From the NCBI RefSeq assembly GCF_030316135.1, contig NZ_CP128185.1:1302001-1366000 (forward strand): a stretch of DNA of 64,000 nt. The letters are read 5' to 3'. Origin of the DNA: Aliiglaciecola sp. LCG003. GTDB lineage: Bacteria > Pseudomonadota > Gammaproteobacteria > Enterobacterales > Alteromonadaceae. The notes beneath the pieces are model-generated. The model did no database searches and had not been told where the DNA came from. It saw only the letters and a program-made list of their open reading frames with translations. A program made the translations under genes and the position numbers. Of this stretch, positions 56,588 to 64,000 are shown in pieces (position 1 is the first letter of the stretch; every line of letters begins with the position of its first letter).

Positions 56588-59374
56588 TCAAAGATTTGCA
56601 AACCAATCACTGCCTTCATAACCCCACAGCATGGTTGTATATTGATCCGAAATTTTTCCATCCTGATGGTGCATTTTCCAGTTAACAAGGAAAATAGTTT
56701 TGGTGGAATTGTTGTCAAAGGTCCCCTTGATGTCGACATCCAAAGACGCTCCAAATAACCCATCTTCTGTTCTACGGATAACGTGGTTGTCGTCATATAC
56801 TTTCTTACGTGAATTGTTTTTGAGTCGGCCGAAGTCATCCTCCTCAACATCTACTTCAAAAGAATCAATTCCATGCCACTGTTGTATCTTTAGCTTGAGC
56901 AATCGGCGGGTTTCAGAGGATAGATCTGCTGACAACAACATCTTGGCTAATGACTTACGACGTTCCGCGTAGCTTTTATTATCAACCTCAATACCGCTTT
57001 GGTCTTTTTCAAGCTTGGCTAAATCCAGTAACTCAATGCACTGGATGTCACTTTGTTCTACACCGTGACCTAAACAAAAGGCATTTGCCAATTTGACATT
57101 AACAATAGCATTGTGCTCTTGCTGCTTGGCTAAACTGAACAAAGCAAAGGACTTGGCGTAATCTCTGGGGATCGCCTTGCCTGAGTAGTAATGCTCAGCA
57201 AGTTCAAAAGAGGCATTTGAGAACCCCTTATCAGAAGCCTGCTGATACAAAGCTATGGCTTTTGGTAAATCGGTCTCAATTTGGGCAGAATGCTCATAAA
57301 GCCAACCCTCGCTATAGAGCCCTCGAGGACTGCCCATTAGCGCCGCCATTTTGAAATATTTTAGCGACAGTGCTAAATCTTGGTTAACCCAATTATCACC
57401 GAAGAATGTTGCCCCAAGACGGATATACTCATCTTGAATCATCTTGACATCAGCACTCGGAATTTGTGCGATATCCAAATCAGGCAGCGCTAGGGAATCA
57501 AGTAAAAATTGATAGGTTAAGGTTTGTTCGTGCCAATCGCCATACCACGAGTTGTGTCCGTGGGCAGCTTTCTGGTAATAAACAGCTTGTACGTCCTTGT
57601 CATGTTTTTTCAAAACATACTCCATCCGACGAGTATGTTCGATGGTAGTAATTTTATCTTTGACACCACCAATCAGAAGTATAGGAACATTTAAATTCTG
57701 GGCAAGGTAAACCGGTGATACATCAAATAGTTTATCGTTGAATTCTCCTATGACATCAGCCCAGCCCTTTCGCTCTTCTTCTAACACCGCGTAGTTACTT
57801 GAATTAAACATCAGTGGTAAATCATAAACACCAAAAGCTCCAACCACGCATTTAATTTTATCTGGGTGTTTAAGGGCCAGCATCATCGAGGAGTAGGCGC
57901 CATAACTGCTGCCCATTGCGCACATGTGCTGATACTTGTGATCTTTCAATACTTTATTCATAGCGGCACTGATATCTTCTTCGATCATTTTGCCCCATTG
58001 ACCCACGCCAGAATTGCGGAAATCGTTACCATAGCCGGATGAACCTCGGTAATTGACTTTTAAGACCGAAAATCCGCGGCTGACAAAATATTGTACGCTT
58101 GGGTCAAAACCTACAGTATCCATTACACCTATAGGTCCGCCGTGGGGCATAATTAATAGGGTGTTGTGGTTGGGCTGTTCTGCCTTAGTGAGATAAGCAT
58201 CAATTGAAGTGCCATCCTTACTGGTCACATGGAACATTTCAGTCTTGGCAAATTGATACATTTCTAACTTGTCATTAGCGGGTAACAAATATTCTATTTG
58301 TTCTTTTTTACGATCGTACAGGTAGTATGATCTGGGCTTGGACGACGAATATACTTCTAAGATTTGCTTACCCGTTAAGGCATTGTTCAGGGCGACGGAA
58401 ATTTGCTCGTTGCCAAAGTGTTTTGTCAGCAGCGCCGAGTTGGCGGCGCTATCAGTGTCTAAATATTCGGTGGTCAACTTACCATGGTCGTAATAGCTCA
58501 CCGAGATAACTTTGCCTGCGACAGGAGAAATTTGCGCACCGACAAGATCGAAACTTTTGTGTGAGTAGAGCTGTTTACCAAATGTTTTGCTGGCCAAATC
58601 AAATTCGAAAAGTGACAGGGTATCAGTGTCTTTGTCACTTAATACCGCCATCTTTGACTCGGAAAGCAGGCCGACAGGAACAAAATCTGACTCTTCTGTA
58701 TTCAACTCATAGCTTTTGGTGGATTGCTCATCCCCGAGCCTGCCGATAGACAAGAATATTTTTTCTAGCTCTTGATCTATTTGCAAGCTGATAAGCCGAT
58801 CCAATTCATCACTGTAACTGAATAAATTTAGATTTTCGGATATCCCAGGCATCTTATATTGGTCGGCCATATCGCCATCGCGAAGGGCTTGCAATGGAAA
58901 TTTATACAGGTGGGATGTGATAGTTTTATGGTTTTCAACGATAGCCAGTAAAACATGCTGTTTATCATTTGGTAGTGATGAAACTAAATAGCCATCGCGC
59001 TTAAGAATGATGTTCTTCCATGTGTCATTTTCACTGCTAGAGTCTTTATAAACCAAAACCATGCGGTGACGGTGACCTAATTTAGCGCTAAGCAGCAGGG
59101 TGCGTTCATCTAACCAAGAGTATCCATGAATAACTTCATCATCGCGCAGCACCAATATGCCTAGTGGTTGTTTAGTTTCTATATCTTGAACTGTTAGATA
59201 GGTTTGGTCGTCAATTCTGGTCAGATAAGATATCCATTGACCATCAGGAGACATATCCAACAAACTCGATGTTGGGTTTTGAAACAGTTTTTCTGCAGGC
59301 ACAGGTGCAGCGATAGCAGCTAAGGACATCACTATGCTGGTAAGGCACATCAAGCAACCGATTAACTTACTCAT
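56588..59374 (-). CDS. S9-family prolyl oligopeptidase-like protein fused to Sel1 repeats
   Basis: 928 residues with a signal peptide (about 1-23). A beta-propeller (30-370) is followed by an alpha/beta-hydrolase peptidase domain: Ser490 in AMGSSYGAYSSMM, Asp573 in GVKDKITTIEHT and His605 in KAAHGHNSW. From about 650 the chain adds a Sel1-like helical repeat array (DLALSLKYFKMAALMGSPRGLYSEGWLYEHSA, AIALYQQASDKGFSNASFELAEHYYSG) and a C-terminal ~100-residue domain of unknown type. The usual S9 dipeptidyl peptidases lack this tail. The start overlaps the end of the upstream lipoprotein gene by eight bases, so the two are cotranscribed. Confidence 0.87.
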   Translation of the reverse strand: MSKLIGCLMCLTSIVMSLAAIAAPVPAEKLFQNPTSSLLDMSPDGQWISYLTRIDDQTYLTVQDIETKQPLGILVLRDDEVIHGYSWLDERTLLLSAKLGHRHRMVLVYKDSSSENDTWKNIILKRDGYLVSSLPNDKQHVLLAIVENHKTITSHLYKFPLQALRDGDMADQYKMPGISENLNLFSYSDELDRLISLQIDQELEKIFLSIGRLGDEQSTKSYELNTEESDFVPVGLLSESKMAVLSDKDTDTLSLFEFDLASKTFGKQLYSHKSFDLVGAQISPVAGKVISVSYYDHGKLTTEYLDTDSAANSALLTKHFGNEQISVALNNALTGKQILEVYSSSKPRSYYLYDRKKEQIEYLLPANDKLEMYQFAKTEMFHVTSKDGTSIDAYLTKAEQPNHNTLLIMPHGGPIGVMDTVGFDPSVQYFVSRGFSVLKVNYRGSSGYGNDFRNSGVGQWGKMIEEDISAAMNKVLKDHKYQHMCAMGSSYGAYSSMMLALKHPDKIKCVVGAFGVYDLPLMFNSSNYAVLEEERKGWADVIGEFNDKLFDVSPVYLAQNLNVPILLIGGVKDKITTIEHTRRMEYVLKKHDKDVQAVYYQKAAHGHNSWYGDWHEQTLTYQFLLDSLALPDLDIAQIPSADVKMIQDEYIRLGATFFGDNWVNQDLALSLKYFKMAALMGSPRGLYSEGWLYEHSAQIETDLPKAIALYQQASDKGFSNASFELAEHYYSGKAIPRDYAKSFALFSLAKQQEHNAIVNVKLANAFCLGHGVEQSDIQCIELLDLAKLEKDQSGIEVDNKSYAERRKSLAKMLLSADLSSETRRLLKLKIQQWHGIDSFEVDVEEDDFGRLKNNSRKKVYDDNHVIRRTEDGLFGASLDVDIKGTFDNNSTKTIFLVNWKMHHQDGKISDQYTTMLWGYEGSDWFANL

Positions 59375-59930
59375 GGCTAACCTCCACTTGCTGATCTTCT
59401 TGCATCAATCGTAAAAAGGGATCGCTGCTGGGACCAGTATAATTGAGAGTGCGGTTTTCCAAAATGGTAGGAAATTGGCTTTCCATGAACAACAGCGCTT
59501 CAGTAGAGCGATTGACCAACTCCACATCAGATTGAGATTGCAACATCCATAGACTAGAACGGCTTTTAACTTCTAAGTGACCTATATAGCTGATTTCGCC
59601 TCGGCGAACGGTGAAGTCCCAATACCCTTCTTCTAAGTCAATGTACCAAAAGTAATTAAGCTTAATATTACCAATGTGATAATCGCCAGCTTCAAGGTCA
59701 ATCAAAATATATTGGGTGCCCGAGCGCAAATCCTCGCGTGTTAAACGGATATTGTCGGCTCCATAAATTTTAATACTATCGAGGTCTGAGTTACTATCAA
59801 CCCCTAGCAATAGATATCCAGCATCATGTTCGAGTTCGACATCGACATCTTGTTTTATGGATGAAACTTTTACAGTGCAGCTCGTCAAAAACGCTAGCAA
59901 TAATAGTAGGCAAAGAGATTGAAACTTCAT
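59367..59930 (-). CDS. Lipoprotein cotranscribed with the S9 peptidase
   Basis: About 187 residues from ATG 59930, one of three consecutive ATG codons; AGGGA lies six bases upstream. Signal peptide with lipobox LTSC near residue 17. The rest is a beta-rich domain (GYLLLGVDSNSDLDSIKIYGADN, GTQYILIDLEAGDYHIGNIKL) of the kind that resembles DUF2846-type lipoproteins, but I do not recognise it surely. It likely acts with the peptidase at the envelope. Longer frames reach 60032 but lack a signal-peptide start. Confidence 0.7.
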   Translation of the reverse strand: MKFQSLCLLLLLAFLTSCTVKVSSIKQDVDVELEHDAGYLLLGVDSNSDLDSIKIYGADNIRLTREDLRSGTQYILIDLEAGDYHIGNIKLNYFWYIDLEEGYWDFTVRRGEISYIGHLEVKSRSSLWMLQSQSDVELVNRSTEALLFMESQFPTILENRTLNYTGPSSDPFLRLMQEDQQVEVSHE

Positions 59931-60280
59931 CATCATCCCTGTTCGTACAATTGAATTCCATGCAAGTTTTAAAGCAAACTTGGTACGACACGCTATCAAA
60001 GCGTAAACGCAGATTAGCAGAGATTTTGGCATGGTGTAAATTTTTTCTTATGCGCAAAATGGCTACTAATACAAATAACTTGAGAAGCTTTGATATCAGT
60101 TCAGTGGCAAATAATGAGGTTTATTAACTTATCCTTTATAGGGGTGAAGCTAATTGATGAAGAGACCGTTAAGGTTAATAAAGCAAACCAATAGGATCAG
60201 AGCAGTGAAATACACTATCACTGACCCTCTGAAAACGGCGACATTCAGGCCCTTATTTTAGTCTTTAATTGGCTGTTCAA
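59931..60280. other. Gap between the lipoprotein gene and the iron-permease gene
   Basis: 350 bases without a supported gene. A weak inverted pair around 60198-60235 (GGATCAGAGCAGTG with CACTGACCCTCTG) shares GACCCTC with the repeat after sbcC and may be a degenerate member. The rest presumably holds the promoter of the lipoprotein-peptidase pair. Confidence 0.4.
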
Positions 60281-62149
60281 TCAGGCCTTTTCAGTCTGCT
60301 TTTGGTAAAGCAAGGTGGCGATAATGATCAACAGCACAAAGGCTTGGGCCGCTAAGGTTACCCCATCAGCGTAGATACCCAACCAAGCCACATCTGGGAT
60401 TGCGAGGGGGTTGCTGGTGATTATGCCCGTCTCCTGCAATGCTGCAATTCCCCGTCCTACGAAGAATAGCGCCATTGCGTACATGATTACGGCATTCACT
60501 GCGAAAAACTTGGTAAGCGGGATATTCATTGCAACTTTAAAAATAGCGAAGCTGATCACGATTAACCCTATGAAACCAGATAGTACTCCCCAGATGATGG
60601 CACTGTGACCTTCAGCCCCAGCCTGCCACCAAAGTGCTTGGTAGAACAATATAATTTCAAAAATCTCGCGATAAACAGCGACAAAGGCCAAAATGGCAAA
60701 GCCCCAAGTTTGACCCGATGATAGGCTGGCAGACAATTTATCTTTTATATACTGCTGCCACTGGGCTGCATGAGACTTCGAATGCATCCATATTCCCACC
60801 CACAATAAAATTACGGTGGCAACTAGGGCGGTAATACCTTCGGTCATTTCTCGATTGGCCCCTGAGATACCTATCACATAGGTGGCAACAAACCAGGTGC
60901 CAACACCCGCGACTAATGCGGACAACCAACCTGCATGCACGTATTTAACTGCTGCGGTGGAGCCTGAGCGATTTAAAAAAGCTAAGATGGCAGCGAGGAC
61001 AAGAATGGCTTCTAGTCCTTCGCGTAATAATATCACTAAGGAAGAACTAAAACTGACCGCCGGAGACAATGTTCCGCTATTCAGTTGTCGCTGCACTTCA
61101 GCTAACTTATCCAAGCAAAGTTGATAGCGCTGCTGTAACAGTGGCGTGGCTAATTCATTGCGTAATGCATCCCGATAGCCAAACATCGCCTTTTCAGTGC
61201 TCAGTCGTAATGGATTATTTAAATTATCTAAACTGGCTTCAACAAGTTCAAAGCCTTCCAAATAGGCAGTTATTGACAACTGATAGGCTAACCCAAGGTC
61301 ATTGTTTTCCACAGCCTGCCAGGATTTATGCAAGCTGGTGAGGGCAAATTCGATTGGTGAGACCTTCGCCTCGGGCAAACGGCTAGGGTGGGCGCGCAGT
61401 TGCTCAAAGCCTTTACTGTCTTGACCTGTTGCGGCAATTTGAATCGGTGTTTTAGTCGCTAGCTCTGTTAGGCTGAAATTTGCCACGGCTAGATTTTTGC
61501 TTGGTTCAGGTTGGTTAAATCCGGCAACATAAGAAGCTAATGACCAGCGTTCGTCTTCCGTTAGAGCTTGGGAGTAGTTCATCATGCCCGTACCTTGGAC
61601 ACCTAAAGTAATAGTGTTATAAAGGCCGAATAGCGAAAGCTCCTGCATGCGTTCGCTATCGTGAAAGTTAGCTGGCGCTGGCTCTAAGTGTGCACCCGTG
61701 GGACCATCACCTTTGCCGGTTGCGCCATGACAAGCGGAACACATTTGCTGATATATATGCTGGACATTTTTCGGGTTTGGCAGGTTTCGAGGCACCAAAA
61801 CTAAATCATAGGCGTTAACGATGGCCTGAGTTAACCGCTCAGTCATCTCTTTAACATCTTCACCGGGCAGTTTATCTGCTATGGCTTGACGTATCACGGC
61901 GGTTTGCGCTAACAAATCTGAGCTGTGTTCATTGTCGGGGAGGGTGTTTAAAATGTCTTCCACTGCTTGGGCAAACTCTACCTGTTCAGCATATTCACCC
62001 GGATCAACTATTTGTCCTGCATTGACGGTATTTGGATAATCGACTCCGACATAAGAAAGCAAGTGCAGGGTCCGGCCAGCCTCAGTAGAGGGGTTGGCCA
62101 AACAAAATTGAGAAATTAATAGTAGAGTAAGCAGAAACAGGCGTGACAT
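60281..62149 (-). CDS. Cytochrome c-FTR1 iron permease fusion
   Basis: 622 residues. Signal peptide (to about 18), then a helical region, a c-type cytochrome haem site CSACH (about 136-140, MCSACHGATGKGDGP) with axial Met in GTGMMNYSQALT, and after about 370 an FTR1-type permease of seven membrane helices. Iron-permease motifs REGLEAILVLAAIL and REIFEIILFYQALWW (R-E-x-x-E) are both present. Such proteins oxidise and import ferrous iron; the haem domain may replace the multicopper oxidase partner of fungal FTR1. A Fur-box-like palindrome lies 75 bases upstream. Confidence 0.92.
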   Translation of the reverse strand: MSRLFLLTLLLISQFCLANPSTEAGRTLHLLSYVGVDYPNTVNAGQIVDPGEYAEQVEFAQAVEDILNTLPDNEHSSDLLAQTAVIRQAIADKLPGEDVKEMTERLTQAIVNAYDLVLVPRNLPNPKNVQHIYQQMCSACHGATGKGDGPTGAHLEPAPANFHDSERMQELSLFGLYNTITLGVQGTGMMNYSQALTEDERWSLASYVAGFNQPEPSKNLAVANFSLTELATKTPIQIAATGQDSKGFEQLRAHPSRLPEAKVSPIEFALTSLHKSWQAVENNDLGLAYQLSITAYLEGFELVEASLDNLNNPLRLSTEKAMFGYRDALRNELATPLLQQRYQLCLDKLAEVQRQLNSGTLSPAVSFSSSLVILLREGLEAILVLAAILAFLNRSGSTAAVKYVHAGWLSALVAGVGTWFVATYVIGISGANREMTEGITALVATVILLWVGIWMHSKSHAAQWQQYIKDKLSASLSSGQTWGFAILAFVAVYREIFEIILFYQALWWQAGAEGHSAIIWGVLSGFIGLIVISFAIFKVAMNIPLTKFFAVNAVIMYAMALFFVGRGIAALQETGIITSNPLAIPDVAWLGIYADGVTLAAQAFVLLIIIATLLYQKQTEKA

Positions 62150-62224
62150 TACAACTTCCTAGAGAATAAATAGTAAAATTATCAGCCTACAGGCTACGCA
62201 AAACTCAAATGAAAATCCAGATGT

Positions 62225-62239
62225 AAATGATACTCATTT
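62225..62239 (-). promoter_or_regulatory. Probable Fur box upstream of the iron permease gene
   Basis: AAATGATACTCATTT is a perfect 6-3-6 palindrome and matches the 7-1-7 Fur core TGATAATNATTATCA with few differences. It lies 75-90 bases before the permease start. Iron-dependent repression by Fur is inferred. Confidence 0.65.
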
Positions 62240-62363
62240 GTAATTAAGTGTATTTGCACCGTTAAAATTACGCCTAGTTGCCTTGGCGTAACAAATATAG
62301 CTAGATGTTAAACAGTAGGGAATTTATCACTAAGCAAGCGAAGGCTCGCCGTGTGAGTAAAAA

Positions 62364-62440
62364 TGGCGTCCCCTGCTGGATTCGAACCAGCGGCCTCACC
62401 CTTAGGAGGGGTGCGCTCTATCCAGCTGAGCTAAGGGGAC
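62364..62440 (-). tRNA. tRNA-Arg (anticodon CCT)
   Basis: 77 nucleotides on the minus strand with encoded CCA. The acceptor stem is GTCCCCT/AGGGGAC, the D arm GCTCAGCTGGATAGAGC, and the anticodon stem-loop CACCC-CTCCTAA-GGGTG gives anticodon CCT, reading AGG. The T arm has GCTGGTTCGAATCCAGC. A full cloverleaf is present. Confidence 0.97.
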
Positions 62441-62552
62441 TTTTGCACGTCATTTTGGGTCGCCTATGCTAAGGTATTTTTTAGGTGCTGTCATTTTGCT
62501 TTTAAGTACAATTGGTAAATCAGTTGCAATGCGCGCCAAATAGACTCTCATG

Positions 62553-63743
62553 CTACCGGCGTGAGACAAAGTCGTTTGCTTGTATGTTCCCTAGATAGCT
62601 ACCGTCTACGGCAATAGCCATTGCACTTTCTGGGAATATCTCTGACACTCTGACCACAGCCGGATGCAAGCGAAATTGTGCATGGACTTGACCCGCGGTA
62701 TCGTGAAATTGTGATACTTGAAATAAGGTAAGTTCGTCGCCTGTTTTAACGCCTTGATTGAGGCCAAGATTGAGTCTTAGAATTTCTCCGTTAACTTCAA
62801 GAATTCGACCGTAAGCGGGTAAGCAGGCTAAGGTTTCGTCGACATTTTGAACTACATCCTGCAACACTTCTTTGATCAGCTTGCCATAAGAACTGGCCCA
62901 CAAGGCTTGGCTGTTTACATCTACTTGTTGGTGAATATCAAAGTCCCACACTGAGGCGACGTTATAGTATTTCTGCCACACCAAGGCGCCCGTGTAGCCG
63001 TCATAGAGTGCACTTTGGTATGCAAAATTGCGCATGGTGTCAGAGGATTGCCAGAACTGCCAAGACGACTGCTTGGTTTGTTCGGTACTGATGTCTTCGA
63101 TACTTCCAATCAATAGGTACTGGCTACCACTTTTGCGCGCTAAAATTGTTGCGTCAATATCTGAGGTATTATTCGAATATTGATGATAGAAGGGCAGGAC
63201 GGTTTTTATTTTCGAATTGTGGGCATACTCAGTAAAACTATGATCAAGCATATTGGCTAATTTCATACCAATATCAAAAATGCCTCCTGTTGTGGCCTGA
63301 GCTCGATTGCGCAGTGGCTGCCAGGTAGTGGCGATCGTTTTACTGTAATCTCCTGCACGGCAGCTATGTTGTTGGGAAAATATGTCAGCACGAATAGATA
63401 CTGTAATTATGCCATCAGAATGTACTTCGTCGATCAATTCTAAACTATTTACTTCGCCAGAAGAGCGTATCTCCAGCTCGTCATTTTTTAGCAGGCCATT
63501 GGCCATTTTTTGCACGCTGCGCACTGAGGCGCCAGCAAATAATAATGCTTGTTTAATTGCTTCTTGGGTGGCATTTTGCCGCGCCAATTCAATATTGCCG
63601 TCATAAATTGCCGCCTGGCCGCTAGATTCAAACCACGCAGCGTTAGCTCCTGCGTTCATTATCAGCACGAAAGCTGCCAAGCTACATTTTAGTTTGTATC
63701 GGTAGAGGACAATTTTTGATAAAGATTTACGCAATCTGTTCAT
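62553..63743 (-). CDS. flgT: Flagellar assembly protein T
   Basis: 396 residues with a signal peptide (basic start, cleavage near residue 35, NAAWFESSGQAAIYDG). FlgT forms the H-ring around the basal body of sodium-driven polar flagella in Vibrio and Alteromonadales. The ARQNATQEAIKQALLFAGASV segment and the C-terminal domain with GRILEVNGEILRLNLGLNQGVKTGDELTLF are typical. No other flagellar gene is inside the window. Confidence 0.9.
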   Translation of the reverse strand: MNRLRKSLSKIVLYRYKLKCSLAAFVLIMNAGANAAWFESSGQAAIYDGNIELARQNATQEAIKQALLFAGASVRSVQKMANGLLKNDELEIRSSGEVNSLELIDEVHSDGIITVSIRADIFSQQHSCRAGDYSKTIATTWQPLRNRAQATTGGIFDIGMKLANMLDHSFTEYAHNSKIKTVLPFYHQYSNNTSDIDATILARKSGSQYLLIGSIEDISTEQTKQSSWQFWQSSDTMRNFAYQSALYDGYTGALVWQKYYNVASVWDFDIHQQVDVNSQALWASSYGKLIKEVLQDVVQNVDETLACLPAYGRILEVNGEILRLNLGLNQGVKTGDELTLFQVSQFHDTAGQVHAQFRLHPAVVRVSEIFPESAMAIAVDGSYLGNIQANDFVSRR

Positions 63744-64000
63744 TGCACCATCACTAGTTAACGTTTAAGTTCGCAGGCAAATCAGGGGAGGGGCCGATTA
63801 CAGTCCATTTTCCAACCTTTGCCGATTATGATTTATGGCCTCATAACAAATACTGCTAACAGATTTATCATTTAACGCTTATCAGGTTATGCATCTTCCG
63901 TACCTATTTGGCAATAATCAGATTGATATAAAAGGCCAGCTCAACTACATTGACTATCGATACGGAATGATTATTGCTAGCTAAGAAGTAAGTTGAAATA
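63744..64000. other. Upstream region of flgT to the window end
   Basis: 257 bases without a supported gene. It would hold the flgT promoter and possibly that of a divergent gene beyond the edge; no clear sigma-54 or sigma-28 site was seen. Confidence 0.4.

Overview
The window looks like chromosome of a marine gammaproteobacterium of the Alteromonadales (Glaciecola/Paraglaciecola/Alteromonas type). The gene order trmJ-cysE-iscRSUA-hscBA-fdx-...-ndk-rlmN-pilW-rodZ-ispG-hisS-yfgM-bamB-der is the standard gammaproteobacterial arrangement. The proteins resemble their Escherichia coli counterparts closely, often at the same length with the same catalytic positions. FlgT, an Na+/H+ antiporter and an IMP dehydrogenase/GMP synthase pair fit a motile marine bacterium. 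Most of the window is core genome.

Layout. 1-1191: end of pdxH and a TatD-family hydrolase. 1192-2671: repeat-rich DNA around a small outer-membrane protein gene. 2672-6132: smp/ytjB divergent from serB, then trmJ-cysE. 6141-11660: the ISC iron-sulfur operon iscR-iscS-iscU-iscA-hscB-hscA-fdx, preceded by a near-consensus IscR operator. 11738-14540: a repeat cluster and a large esterase-like lipoprotein gene lying where iscX might be expected. 14720-24520: ndk, rlmN, pilW (with LysM domain), rodZ, ispG, hisS, yfgM, bamB and der. 24576-32340: accessory region with a secreted lipase, a GNAT acetyltransferase, a decayed DUF1993-type gene, nhaA, a REP-associated (Y1/HUH) transposase, a secreted endonuclease I and long gene-poor stretches. 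32341-43860: xseA divergent from guaB-guaA, a PspB-like protein, tadA, a 50-residue basic protein, and mltF divergent from purL. 44235-54990: a 47-residue peptide, an Smr protein, an M1 aminopeptidase lipoprotein, a frameshifted ppk2, a CPA1 antiporter with RCK domain, and sbcDC. 55127-63743: a TPR lipoprotein, an S9 peptidase fused to Sel1 repeats with its lipoprotein partner, a cytochrome c-FTR1 iron permease behind a Fur-box-like palindrome, tRNA-Arg(CCT) and flgT.

The most unusual non-coding signal is a dispersed family built from two short head motifs, GTGGGTGTCC and GTGGACAGCC. They often occur as inverted pairs about 73-75 bases apart, and the same motif sits just upstream of the only transposase gene in the window. 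This has the form of REPINs (paired inverted REP sequences) with their RAYT. A second family, with core GAGGGTCAGAGTAAC, flanks xseA and sbcC. Other points are a one-base insertion in a homopolymer in ppk2, a degraded DUF1993 gene, a 44-base palindrome abutting the IscR operator, and two small genes with good ribosome binding sites. I found no clear new multi-gene defence or metabolic system, no CRISPR array and no prophage.
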